From Dyadobacter frigoris (GTDB lineage Bacteria > Bacteroidota > Bacteroidia > Cytophagales > Spirosomataceae), in contig NZ_SZVO01000023.1 of NCBI RefSeq assembly GCF_005280585.1, positions 43,308-107,307 of the forward strand: DNA of 64,000 nucleotides, read 5' to 3'. Each line of letters opens with the position of its first letter. Within the stretch, counting starts at the first letter, position 1. Below are positions 1-8,919 of this stretch, piece by piece. Position numbers and translations under genes: made by a program. The notes beneath the pieces are model-generated. The model saw nothing but the letters and a program-made list of their open reading frames with translations. It was not told the origin of the DNA and searched no databases.

Positions 1-305
1 TTTATTTAACAGGACAAGGACTGACAGCCGAAGGAACCGTCGATCCAAATGCAACAAAAATTGACGTCAGTTTAAATCATACGATTGTTAAACCGATAGG
101 ATTTGGTGCCGGATTAAGTTTACGTTTACCATTAGTCAAAGCATTATTTTTCCAAATTAGCGGAGATGTTATAGGAGCAAAAGCGGAAGTTAAGGATCTT
201 GCTATTGTGGCAAATGTTGGTGGAACACAATATCCGGACCGTTTAAATGAGAAAAGGTTTATCGGCGTCGTAAATGTTGGAGCTGGTCTGGGTTTGGCAT
301 TTTGA
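1..305 (+). CDS. Outer-membrane beta-barrel protein, C-terminal fragment (5' end outside window)
   Basis: An open frame (codons in phase with position 3) enters from the left edge and stops with TGA at 303-305, giving about 100 residues. It alternates hydrophobic and polar residues with many Gly, as in transmembrane beta strands (for example IGFGAGLSLRLPL and FIGVVNVGAGLGLAF), and it ends in Phe, the classic C-terminal residue of barrel proteins recognised by the BAM complex. No start codon or signal peptide is visible because the gene begins outside the window. A porin-like or opacity-type barrel is likely, but the family cannot be named from this fragment. A terminator follows directly. Confidence 0.6.
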   Translation, partial: YLTGQGLTAEGTVDPNATKIDVSLNHTIVKPIGFGAGLSLRLPLVKALFFQISGDVIGAKAEVKDLAIVANVGGTQYPDRLNEKRFIGVVNVGAGLGLAF

Positions 306-342
306 GGCGCTCAAAATAATTTTTCGTTACTTAACGGGATAA

Positions 343-380
343 AAAAACAGGATATCGCACGAAGCTGATATCCTGTTTTT
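343..380. terminator. Bidirectional intrinsic terminator
   Basis: A perfect 14-bp inverted repeat (343-356 and 367-380) has an A-rich 5' flank and a T-rich 3' end around a 10-nt loop. It separates the plus-strand barrel gene from the minus-strand susD-like gene and can serve both. Confidence 0.8.
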
Positions 381-420
381 GTTATAATGCAAGTCGAAAA
401 TTGTAATGGTCTTTGAAGTT

Positions 421-1881
421 TTACTTGGCAAACCAAAGTTTCAGTTTCATATCATTTTTGCCACCTTGTTTTGCAAGTGCGGCTGAGAAGTTGTCATAAT
501 TCAGAGATTCTTCAGAACCTGGATATGGCAATCTTGTTGGAAGGACATTCTGGTTTGTGTTCAGTGTAGGCGTTTTAAGTGCCGGTATTCCGGTACGGCG
601 ATATTCTGTCCACGCTTCCAGGCCTTGTCCGTAAAGTGCAATCCACTTTTGTTCCATAATCTGCGTAAAACCATCAGCTCCGGCTTTCAAAGCATTGGCT
701 GCGATGTAATCCGTTGGTGCTGCCAGTTTGTATTGTGCAAAGGACGCCGTAATAGCAGCTGCATAATTGGTAGCTGCATCACCAGTAATCGTTACTCCTT
801 TGTATGCGAATTCAGCTTTCAGGAAAAGCAATTCTGCATAAGTCATAATTACACCCGGTGCAGTTGGGGCAACAAAATAATTTCCAACTTTTGATGTTTT
901 GGTCAATCCAAGTGCATTCGCATCCGAAGAAGCCAGGCCGTTCGGAACACCTTTGTAAGTTCCTCCATCAGCAGGTAAATTGGCATAAATTGGCAGACGT
1001 GCATCGTTAAGAGAAGTCAGGCGGTCAACCAATGTTGCACTAACACGATGGTCATCACGCGTCTTGCGGTTAACATTAACCGGGTTCTGGTTGTTTGTTG
1101 CGTCCAGATAGTTAAGCTGGATATTGTCAGCAACAGAAGCCATAACAGGATATTTTGCAGGATCGGATAAAATTCTGCTGATCTCTGTTTTAACGTTGAT
1201 CGGAGCATCCGCTTTGTCGATCATTCTGGCCAAAATTTTCAAACTTAATGAGTTTGCGAATTTTTTCCATTTCAGCATATCACCATTGAATAGAATATCA
1301 CCCGCAATCGGCATCGTTGTATTAGCTACGTTAATTGATTCACCCGCTGTTTTTAGCTCGGCAACCAGACCTGCATAAACGTCTTTCTGAGAGTCGTAAG
1401 TAGGAAGTAAAGTTCCTTCAAGGCCCTGAAGTGCATTTTTGTAAGGAATGTCGCCGTAAATATCAGTCAGCAAAGAGAAAACCCAAGAGCGTAAGATTAC
1501 AGCCACAGCCTGGTAATTCGTGTTGCCGGATTCTGCACCTAATTTGTAAATGCGGGTGTAATCGGCAAGGGATTCGATGTATAATCCAGACCATCCAGCG
1601 GTATAAACGTCGCTGGAAACAGTGTACTGATCGATATCGGTATACTGAATACGTGCCCAGTGCTGAGAAAAACCTTCTCCGATATCCATCCCAAGCGATC
1701 CGCCCGACTGAATATCCACTGCGCTTTGGATACCATGCGGCATGAAAAGATCTGCTGTTCCGGATGCTGCGCTGTTTGGGTTGGTGTTAATTTTATCAAA
1801 ATCTCCGGTACAGGCTGAAACGCAAAGAATGGTTGCAGCGAGTACTACTTTTGAGCGGAATGAATTTATAATGCTTGTCAT
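421..1881 (-). CDS. SusD/RagB-family nutrient-binding outer-membrane lipoprotein (SusD_2 type)
   Basis: This is a 486-residue surface lipoprotein that would cap the TonB-dependent transporter encoded just upstream and help capture a glycan or other nutrient. The signal peptide ends in a lipobox with Cys24, followed by the GDFDKINTNPN stretch typical of the SusD_2 branch. The rest is rich in helical, TPR-like segments with aromatic residues, as expected for the family, and the length is normal. It lies 22 nt downstream of the SusC gene on the same strand, so the two form the usual susC-susD transcription unit. No glycoside hydrolase, sulfatase or regulator adjoins it, so the substrate cannot be inferred. 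SusD_2 members are often annotated only as nutrient-binding lipoproteins. Confidence 0.93.
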   Translation of the reverse strand: MTSIINSFRSKVVLAATILCVSACTGDFDKINTNPNSAASGTADLFMPHGIQSAVDIQSGGSLGMDIGEGFSQHWARIQYTDIDQYTVSSDVYTAGWSGLYIESLADYTRIYKLGAESGNTNYQAVAVILRSWVFSLLTDIYGDIPYKNALQGLEGTLLPTYDSQKDVYAGLVAELKTAGESINVANTTMPIAGDILFNGDMLKWKKFANSLSLKILARMIDKADAPINVKTEISRILSDPAKYPVMASVADNIQLNYLDATNNQNPVNVNRKTRDDHRVSATLVDRLTSLNDARLPIYANLPADGGTYKGVPNGLASSDANALGLTKTSKVGNYFVAPTAPGVIMTYAELLFLKAEFAYKGVTITGDAATNYAAAITASFAQYKLAAPTDYIAANALKAGADGFTQIMEQKWIALYGQGLEAWTEYRRTGIPALKTPTLNTNQNVLPTRLPYPGSEESLNYDNFSAALAKQGGKNDMKLKLWFAK

Positions 1882-1903
1882 AAAATATCAATTAAAGAAT
1901 TAC

Positions 1904-4900
1904 TTATAGATTGAAGCTGATGTTGAAACCAATAGATCTTGTTGTTGGAATCTGACCGTTTTCTATACCTTGTAAGTTACCGTCGTTGTAATAACTTGTT
2001 TCAGGATCAATGTGCGGAAGGTTGCTATGCAAAAGGGCAAGGTTTCTTCCTACAACCGATACTGCGATGTCACGGAACGGCAGTTTTTTCATCACCTTAC
2101 CAGAGATCATGTAAGTAAATTTCACTTCACGAAGCTTCACATAACTTGCATCGAAGATTGTGTTTTCGTTGTTTGTAAGCAGGTAATATTTGTGGTGATA
2201 TTCTTCTGAGGAAATGTTTTTCGCATTAGGTACATATACCGGATTGTCAGAAGTTCCGGTGTTCACCACACCTTGTCCAACAACACCTGTTTCACGTCCT
2301 AATGTTGTTTCAGCTAAAACACCTGTGTAACGTCCTACATTGATTGATTGAGAGAAAATGTCTCCACCGTGTTTAACGTCAATCAAAGTACTAAGCGTAA
2401 AGTTTTTGTATTTGAAAGTGTTAGAGAAACCACCGATCCAGTCAGGTGTGAAGTTTCCTAATACACGGCTAACCGGGTCAAGCATTGGATATCCTTGTGC
2501 ATCATAAACAACTTGTCCGTCCGGAGCACGTAAAAATCCTTTTCCAAAGAAGGTACCATAAGGCTGTCCAACACGCGCTTCAACAGATAATCCACGGAAG
2601 CTGCTTGTAGAAGTCGCCTGCGTCAATGGGTTGTAGCTTGTGTTCAGCTGATAGGTAGTAAGACCGTTTGCCAGCGAAACTACCTTATTTTTGTTACGTG
2701 CCCAGTTCAGGCCAAGATCCCACTGGAAAGCACCCGCTTTAACCGGAGTAACCGTCAACTGGATCTCGATACCTTTGTTTTCTATCTTTCCTGCATTCAA
2801 AAGTTTGGACAGATAACCCGTCGTGTTCGACACGTTTACGTCAAGGATCTGATCTGATGATACTTTTTTGTAATAAGTAAGATCCAATGCTACGCGGTTT
2901 TGCCAAAGTCTGATATCTGTTCCAACCTCGTAAGAAGAAGTAATTTCAGGCTTTAATTCAGCATTTAACAACGCGTTGTTCTCTGATAAACTTGGCGTGC
3001 TTCCCCATGGGTTTTCGTATTTGTAAGTACTTGACAAACGGTAAGGATCTGTATCGTTACCAACTTGCGCAACACCGGCTCTGATTTTAGCAAAAGATAA
3101 AACCGAAGATTTGATATCAAACATGTCAGAGATAATCGCACTTACCGCAGCTGATGGATAAAAATACGATCTGTTGTTGCTTGGCAAAGAGCTTGACCAG
3201 TCATTACGTGCTGTAAGATCAACAAATAAATAATTGCGGAAACCTAAGTTAGCCGAAGCGTATAAACTATTTACCGTTTTTTCAATAAACGAGTTTTCAA
3301 CAACCGGGCGCTGACGTGAGTTACCCATGTTCCAAACTCTTGGAATGGCTAATTCAGTTGCTCCCATGTAGTTTCTTTGTGCAAAGTTAGAGCGGTGGTT
3401 ACCTCCAATGTTGGCAGTAACATCAAACTGACCAAATTTATGTGTAGCGTTCAACAAAAAGTCAGAGTTTGATTCACGAACAAAAATCTGCTCTTCATTA
3501 TAACTGTCATAAAGCTGGGTTGTTCCCAATTTTGCCTGACGTGCAGCGCCTCTTGTCTTGCGACGATCCTCGTAAAAATCAGTTCCTGAACGGCCTGTCA
3601 AAGTCAACCAGTCAGTCAATTTGTACGTCGCAACGATGTTTCCATACATACGGTCACGAGCATTTTCACGTGTACTGTTGTTTACCAGATAGTATGGGTT
3701 AGTCCAATAGTTGTCGTTCCAGTTGTTTTGGTAAATGCTGCCTGGTTTAGTATAGTTTTTCAAAGAGTTCATGTCAACCTGACGACCGAACCAGATGAAA
3801 TATAAACCGAAGTTGTTACGGTTATCGCTACCGTCTTTTACGTAGTTAACGGTTGCTCTAACATTCAATTTAGAAGTAAGATTCCAGCCAGCGTTCAATG
3901 AAACAGTCTGACGTTTGTAATCTGTGTTAGGCAAGATGCCGTTTTGTTTCAAATTCGTAAATGACAAACGGAAATCTGCTTTTTCGTTACCACCTGTGAT
4001 ACCTACGTTATTTGTATAGGTTTTTCCTGTTGTGTAAAACTGGTTAACGTTTTCAGGATGTGCGATCCATGGCGTAGGAGTTCTTGTTCCGTCCGCAGCG
4101 ATAGGAGAATCAAACTGAGGCAATAATCTGCCGTCCAATTTTGGTCCCCAGCTTTCATCCACACCGTCATTTACACCGCCACCTTGTCCGTCTTTATAGG
4201 AGAAAAGGCCTTTGGCACCTTGTCCATATTCATTTTGCCAGCTAGGCTGACGAAATACTGATTCAAAGGAAGTGTTGGTATTGAAAGAAACACCGATACC
4301 TTTTGAGCCTTTTCCGCTTTTGCTGGTAATCAAAACTACGCCATTAGCACCACGTGAGCCATAAAGGGCCGCAGCACTTGGTCCTTTCAAAACGCTGATC
4401 GATTCCACGTCATCCGGGTTTATCGACGCAGCAGCATTTCCATAATCCACACCTGTTCCTGATCCGAAATTACTGTTGTCAATTGGAACACCATCCACTA
4501 CGAAAAGCGGCTGGTTGTTGCTTCCGATCGAACTCGCTCCACGAATGATCATACGCGAAGAAGCGCCTGGTGCTCCGTTAGAGTTTGTTACCTGAACACC
4601 TGCCAGTCTGCCTGAAAGCGAGTTGATAAGGTTGGTTTCACGCGCCTGAGTAAGATTTTTTCCACTCACTTCCTGTACTGCATAACCCAATGCTTTCTTC
4701 TCACGGGCAATACCCAGGGCCGTTACCACTACTTCGCTAAATTGAGTCGCATCTTCATCCAGAGCAATATTAAGATTTGTCTGAGTGCCGACCGGAACTT
4801 CAAGTGATTTAAAACCGATAAAAGAAACAACCAGAGTAGAATTAGCTTCAGTAGTAATAGTAAATTCTCCATCCGCATTGGTTGTGCTTCCACGATTTGT

Positions 4901-5050
4901 TCCTTTCACCAATATACTTGCTCCGGGTAAGGGGCCGCCATCTCCTTTAGAGGTCACTTTGCCTTTAACGGCTACTTCCTGTCCGTACCCAGCCAGGCTC
5001 AGCATAAGGAGAAGAGACATGAAACCAGTTGTAAAAAGTTTTCTCATCAT
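1904..5050 (-). CDS. SusC/RagA-family TonB-linked outer-membrane transporter
   Basis: This is a 1048-residue TonB-dependent transporter that imports an oligomeric nutrient across the outer membrane. Domains in order are a signal peptide (about 1-24), a CarboxypepD_reg-like domain (about 27-100) with the PLPGASILVKGT signature, a short segment EVVVTALGI (106-114), the plug domain with the SusC-type LFVVDGVPID motif (182-191), and a 22-strand barrel ending in a short hydrophobic strand with terminal Leu. Length is typical for SusC. It is followed at 22 nt by its SusD partner. No sigma/anti-sigma pair, hybrid two-component regulator or carbohydrate enzyme is adjacent, so this is an orphan pair rather than a full polysaccharide utilisation locus. 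Confidence 0.95.
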   Translation of the reverse strand: MMRKLFTTGFMSLLLMLSLAGYGQEVAVKGKVTSKGDGGPLPGASILVKGTNRGSTTNADGEFTITTEANSTLVVSFIGFKSLEVPVGTQTNLNIALDEDATQFSEVVVTALGIAREKKALGYAVQEVSGKNLTQARETNLINSLSGRLAGVQVTNSNGAPGASSRMIIRGASSIGSNNQPLFVVDGVPIDNSNFGSGTGVDYGNAAASINPDDVESISVLKGPSAAALYGSRGANGVVLITSKSGKGSKGIGVSFNTNTSFESVFRQPSWQNEYGQGAKGLFSYKDGQGGGVNDGVDESWGPKLDGRLLPQFDSPIAADGTRTPTPWIAHPENVNQFYTTGKTYTNNVGITGGNEKADFRLSFTNLKQNGILPNTDYKRQTVSLNAGWNLTSKLNVRATVNYVKDGSDNRNNFGLYFIWFGRQVDMNSLKNYTKPGSIYQNNWNDNYWTNPYYLVNNSTRENARDRMYGNIVATYKLTDWLTLTGRSGTDFYEDRRKTRGAARQAKLGTTQLYDSYNEEQIFVRESNSDFLLNATHKFGQFDVTANIGGNHRSNFAQRNYMGATELAIPRVWNMGNSRQRPVVENSFIEKTVNSLYASANLGFRNYLFVDLTARNDWSSSLPSNNRSYFYPSAAVSAIISDMFDIKSSVLSFAKIRAGVAQVGNDTDPYRLSSTYKYENPWGSTPSLSENNALLNAELKPEITSSYEVGTDIRLWQNRVALDLTYYKKVSSDQILDVNVSNTTGYLSKLLNAGKIENKGIEIQLTVTPVKAGAFQWDLGLNWARNKNKVVSLANGLTTYQLNTSYNPLTQATSTSSFRGLSVEARVGQPYGTFFGKGFLRAPDGQVVYDAQGYPMLDPVSRVLGNFTPDWIGGFSNTFKYKNFTLSTLIDVKHGGDIFSQSINVGRYTGVLAETTLGRETGVVGQGVVNTGTSDNPVYVPNAKNISSEEYHHKYYLLTNNENTIFDASYVKLREVKFTYMISGKVMKKLPFRDIAVSVVGRNLALLHSNLPHIDPETSYYNDGNLQGIENGQIPTTRSIGFNISFNL

Positions 5051-5130
5051 AAAACAGTTAAGTTGGTAATAGTAATATTTGAATAAATAAGGAGTGAAAT
5101 ATTAAAAAACGAATTAAAATAAAATTAATA

Positions 5131-5305
5131 TAAAATGATAAAAAGTAACTTTTTTCAATTTTTAGGTTTAAAAATTAAGCTTAATGAGTACAAAAAATGA
5201 TTAATGACTCAATTTTAATTTTCATATTAAAATAATTTAATTCAGAATTATATTTTATAAAAGTAAAAAAATTAAAAATAAAAAGTCGTTTAAAATGATA
5301 AAAAG
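5131..5305. repeat. 15-bp direct repeat pair in the susC-thrA spacer
   Basis: The word TAAAATGATAAAAAG occurs at 5131-5145 and again at 5291-5305, exactly 160 bp apart. In such AT-rich DNA a 15-bp exact repeat is suggestive but not proof of a regulator site. Confidence 0.4.
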
Positions 5306-5615
5306 AGAATATTAATAACATTTATATCTAATTATTGATATATAATTTTAATATTTCTTCGAATAGTATAAGATTTTTGTCTATTTTAATTTTAATTGTA
5401 TTATATCTAGTTTGTGATTTTTGGTTACTACTTCGGTGATTTTAAGATTTGAATTATTGAAAAGGATATTGTTTGAAGATTGGGAGTGGAAATTCCGGTT
5501 TTATAATTTTCTTCCTTGCGTATGACGTATCGGTTTTTAGGAAGAAAAAGGATAAAGTGTAGGATTCTGTCCCGCTTTTCATTCTTAAAATCAACCTATA
5601 AGGCGTTTGAATTAC

Positions 5616-5623
5616 TATATTTG
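5616..5623 (+). promoter_or_regulatory. Candidate Bacteroidota -7 element for the thr operon
   Basis: TATATTTG fits the TAnnTTTG consensus of the Bacteroidota primary sigma factor. It would place the transcript start near 5630, about 59 nt before the thrA ATG. No TTTG -33 element sits at the canonical 17-20 bp distance, so support is partial. Confidence 0.35.
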
Positions 5624-5688
5624 CAACTTGTGTAAATGGGTGGTCCACACAGCTCATTCAAAATTTTGTTAATTCGTAATAGCTTTAA

Positions 5689-8145
5689 ATGAAGGTTCTC
5701 AAATTTGGCGGCACATCGGTCGGTTCGGTCGATAGTATCAAACAGGTAATTGGTATTCTTGAAAATAATCTGGCAAACGGTGAAAAAATCGCTGTTGTTT
5801 TTTCAGCTATGGGTGGTGTCACGAACCGCCTGATCGAAATTGGAAAGATGGCCGCTGCCGGAAACGGTGAATATATTGAGTTCCTGAAAGTGGTTGAGGA
5901 ACGCCACTTTGTGATCGTTCGGGGACTGATCAATGTGAAAAGTCAGAGCAGTACATTTGCTGCCGTTCGTGGACTTTTCAATGAATTGGGAGACATTTTG
6001 AAAGGTGTTTCCTGGATCCGTGAACTTTCTACGCGGACAATGGATCTGATCATGAGTTTTGGAGAAAGACTTTCCACGCTTGTTATCACCGAAATCCTGA
6101 AAAGCAAAGGTATCGCGGCAGAGTTTTGCGACGCACGCCAGATTATCCGTACGAACGAAACATACGGAATGGGCGATGTTAATTTTGCTGTTACGAATCA
6201 GCTTATTCTGGAATATTTTGCGAGGGCATCGGCTTTGCAATGCGTTACCGGTTTTATAGCTTCAACTTCGGAAGGTATCACGACAACATTAGGACGTGGT
6301 GGTTCGGATTATACAGCTTCCATTTTAGGAGCTGCGCTTGATGCGGATTCCATAGAAATCTGGACGGATGTTGATGGGATGATGACGGCCGATCCAAGAA
6401 AAGTGCATAACGCTTTTACAATTCCTTCGATTTCTTATGCCGAGGCCATGGAGCTTTCTCACTTTGGCGCGAAAGTGATTTATCCGCCAAGTTTGCAGCC
6501 GGCTTTTGCTAAAAATATAACGCTTAAAGTACTGAACACTTTCAATGTTGATTTTGAAGGGACTTATGTACAGAAAAACGCGAATAAAAAAGATTTTCCA
6601 ATCACCGGGATTTCTTCGATTGATGAAATCGCGCTGGTTAATATTCAGGGGAGTGGAATGATCGGAGTAGCCGGAATTTCGGGCCGACTTTTCACTGCTT
6701 TATCACATAATGATATCAGTGTAATCCTGATTTCCCAGGCATCTTCGGAGCATTCAATCTGTTTTTCAATTGACCCCCGTGATGCGAATAAAGCCAGCGA
6801 GGTTTTGGAAAAAGAGTTTGCATCGGAAATTACGTACGGTTATATTGATAGTATTACAATAGAAAAAAATCTGTCCATCATCGCGATTGTTGGTGAAGGA
6901 ATGAAAAAAAGTACCGGTGTTTCCGGAAAGCTTTTTTCTGTTTTGGGTAAAAACGGTATCAACGTTGTCGCTACGGCACAGGGTTCTTCGGAGCTTAATA
7001 TTTCTGTTGTTATTTCAAAAAGTGATCTTTCCAAAGCACTGAATGCGATTCACGGTGTTTTCTTCCATTCGGAAACGCGGTCGCTTAATTTGTTTATTGT
7101 TGGTGTAGGTCTGATCGGAAGTACGCTTTTGGAGCAAGTCAGAAAACAGAATAAATATTTACGGGAAGAAAAGTTTTTAAACCTGAACATCGCCGGGCTT
7201 TCCAATACAAAAAAAATGCTTCTTGATCCGGACGGAATCGGTTCAGCGCATTGGAAAGAAAGAATTGATGGAGAAGGTGTAAAAACCAGCTTGCCGGCTT
7301 TTGTTCAGCGTATGATTGAGCTCAATCTTCCAAACAGCGTTTTTGTTGATTGTACCTCTGATAAAGACATCGTTCAGTATTATAATATGTTGCTGGATGC
7401 AAGTATTTCGGTGGTTACACCAAACAAGGTTGCCAACTCCGGATCTTACGCCGAATATATTTCCTTACAACGGACTGCCTTAAAAAGAGGCGTGAAGTTT
7501 TTGTATGAAACAAATGTAGGCGCAGGTTTGCCAATTATTAATACGATTCAGGGATTAATGGCCAGCGGTGATAAATTCCTGAAAATTGAAGCGATTCTTT
7601 CCGGGACATTATCCTACATATTCAATTCTTTTGGTCCCGGCATAAAATTCGTGGATGTTGTAAAAGAAGCGAAAGCACAGGGTTTTACAGAACCTGATCC
7701 TCGTGACGATTTGAGTGGGGCGGATGTTGCCCGGAAAATATTAATTCTTGCCCGTGAAGTGGGCGTTCCGCTAGAATCGGAAGACGTAAAAGTGGCTCAG
7801 CTTTTGCCGGCAAATTGCCTTGCGGCACCTACGGTTGAAGCGTTTTTCAACGAGCTGGTCATCTCCGACGATTATTTTGCCAATCTTCAATCGGATGCAG
7901 AAGCAAACGGAGAAAAACTTCGTTACATCGCGACGCTTGAAAATGGGAAAGCGGTTGTTGAATTAAGAACAGTAAATCAGCAGCATCCATTTTATACTTT
8001 GTCCGGAAGTGATAATATCGTTTCCTTCACGACTGAGCGTTATAAAGATCGCCCGTTGGTAATAAAAGGACCAGGCGCAGGAGCGGAAGTTACGGCGTCA
8101 GGAGTGTTTGCAGATATTATGAGCATTAGTAGCTATTTGGGGTAG
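5689..8145 (+). CDS. thrA: Bifunctional aspartokinase / homoserine dehydrogenase
   Basis: This 818-residue fusion enzyme catalyses the first step (aspartate phosphorylation) and the third step (aspartate semialdehyde to homoserine) of threonine and methionine synthesis. The N-terminal kinase opens with the KFGGTSVGS motif (residues 5-13). A middle section of about residues 315-460 carries two ACT repeats for allosteric control. The dehydrogenase begins near residue 467 with the Rossmann motif NLFIVGVGLIGS and contains the NKVAN and GTLSYIFN homoserine dehydrogenase segments. Length matches E. coli ThrA (820). The ATG follows the spacer directly, and thrB follows downstream in the same direction after two inserted small genes. 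By analogy with ThrA, threonine feedback through the ACT domains is expected. Confidence 0.97.
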   Translation: MKVLKFGGTSVGSVDSIKQVIGILENNLANGEKIAVVFSAMGGVTNRLIEIGKMAAAGNGEYIEFLKVVEERHFVIVRGLINVKSQSSTFAAVRGLFNELGDILKGVSWIRELSTRTMDLIMSFGERLSTLVITEILKSKGIAAEFCDARQIIRTNETYGMGDVNFAVTNQLILEYFARASALQCVTGFIASTSEGITTTLGRGGSDYTASILGAALDADSIEIWTDVDGMMTADPRKVHNAFTIPSISYAEAMELSHFGAKVIYPPSLQPAFAKNITLKVLNTFNVDFEGTYVQKNANKKDFPITGISSIDEIALVNIQGSGMIGVAGISGRLFTALSHNDISVILISQASSEHSICFSIDPRDANKASEVLEKEFASEITYGYIDSITIEKNLSIIAIVGEGMKKSTGVSGKLFSVLGKNGINVVATAQGSSELNISVVISKSDLSKALNAIHGVFFHSETRSLNLFIVGVGLIGSTLLEQVRKQNKYLREEKFLNLNIAGLSNTKKMLLDPDGIGSAHWKERIDGEGVKTSLPAFVQRMIELNLPNSVFVDCTSDKDIVQYYNMLLDASISVVTPNKVANSGSYAEYISLQRTALKRGVKFLYETNVGAGLPIINTIQGLMASGDKFLKIEAILSGTLSYIFNSFGPGIKFVDVVKEAKAQGFTEPDPRDDLSGADVARKILILAREVGVPLESEDVKVAQLLPANCLAAPTVEAFFNELVISDDYFANLQSDAEANGEKLRYIATLENGKAVVELRTVNQQHPFYTLSGSDNIVSFTTERYKDRPLVIKGPGAGAEVTASGVFADIMSISSYLG

Positions 8146-8191
8146 AAGGTTTTAAATTGTTGGAGATTTTTCAAAAAAGCCATTTTCAATT

Positions 8192-8530
8192 ATGAGCAAT
8201 AGAAAAGTTCCTGACTCGGTTGCCAGGCTAACCGAGGAATTTGTAAGTCAGGTAAGCGCATTGTATGGCGACCGTCTTAGCAAGGTAATTTTATATGGTT
8301 CCTATGCCAGAGGTGAGCAACGCGAGGATTCGGATGTAGATTATCTGGTTGTTTTGAATGATGATGAAATAAAAACATTTAAGGAAATAAGTAATTTGTC
8401 TCCTGTTACTTTTGAACTATCTCTTCAGTATTCGATATCTGTTTCCGCAATTCCGGTAACTAAATCCAGGTTTAATCAAAATTGGTCTCCTTTATATCAA
8501 AATATTCATGAGGATGGGATTATGTTATGA
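8192..8530 (+). CDS. MNT-type minimal nucleotidyltransferase (MntA-like antitoxin)
   Basis: This is a 112-residue DNA polymerase beta-like nucleotidyltransferase. The catalytic pattern GSX10DXD is intact: Gly36-Ser37 followed by Asp48 and Asp50 (GSYARG ... SDVDYLVV). Proteins of this kind pair with HEPN RNases, and in the MntA-HepT (type VII) system the MNT protein AMPylates and silences the toxin. Here the partner follows at once, its ATG overlapping the stop codon (ATGA at 8527-8530), which indicates translational coupling. The gene lies 46 bp after thrA with no visible terminator, so it is probably co-transcribed with the thr genes. AMPylation of the partner is inferred from the family and motif. 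Confidence 0.88.
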   Translation: MSNRKVPDSVARLTEEFVSQVSALYGDRLSKVILYGSYARGEQREDSDVDYLVVLNDDEIKTFKEISNLSPVTFELSLQYSISVSAIPVTKSRFNQNWSPLYQNIHEDGIML

Positions 8531-8919
8531 AGATTAATTCAGTCGATGATATTATCTCAAAAGCCATGGATTGCTTTGATGATTCAAGAGAGTTTTTAGC
8601 TAAGGAAAGGTATGAAGCTGCATTGAATAGAGCCTATTATTCCATGTTTCACTGTATTCAGGCTTTACTTTCTACGATCCAATTTGTTACAAAATCTCAT
8701 TCAGGAGCACACAACGCTTTTCATAAAGAATTTATTCTAACACAACGTTTTTCAAAAGATCTCGGTCTTGCCTTAAAACGTACTTTTGAAAAACGACAAT
8801 TTGGTGATTACGAGTATGACGAAGTCTTGTATGAAGATGCAAAGGAATCTGTTGATGATGCGCAAAAATTTCTGGACGCCACCATCCAATATTTAAAGGA
8901 AAACAATTTTTTAAAGTGA
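8527..8919 (+). CDS. HEPN-domain protein (HepT-like toxin partner)
   Basis: This 130-residue all-helical HEPN protein has the core RAYYSMFHCIQALL. It contains an Arg35-X6-His42 spacing that fits the RX4-6H motif of HEPN ribonucleases, though this YYxMFH branch also includes members of unproven activity. It overlaps the MNT gene by 4 nt upstream. Its own stop codon overlaps the GTG start of thrB (GTGA at 8916-8919), so it is locked into the reading chain thrA-MNT-HEPN-thrB. By comparison with MntA-HepT pairs it would be the RNase toxin. That role, and any link to amino acid metabolism, is inference. Confidence 0.85.
   Translation: MKINSVDDIISKAMDCFDDSREFLAKERYEAALNRAYYSMFHCIQALLSTIQFVTKSHSGAHNAFHKEFILTQRFSKDLGLALKRTFEKRQFGDYEYDEVLYEDAKESVDDAQKFLDATIQYLKENNFLK

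Larger units (their letters stand above)
5051..5688. other. AT-rich divergent spacer between susC and thrA
   Basis: This 638-bp spacer is very AT-rich in its first 350 bases. It should carry the promoters of the leftward susCD unit and the rightward thr operon. The only structure I see is a 15-bp direct repeat (5131-5145 and 5291-5305) and a candidate -7 element near 5616. A 67-codon minus-strand open frame at 5454-5657 has no recognisable family or signal and is probably not a gene. Confidence 0.6.

Noticed and set aside
421..5050. Full polysaccharide utilisation locus with the fucosidase at 29703
   Set aside because: The SusCD pair and the GH29 gene are 25 kb apart with unrelated genes between; no hydrolase or regulator adjoins SusCD.
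5803..6240. 145-codon minus-strand frame inside thrA
   Set aside because: Shadow of the aspartokinase coding region; no family features.
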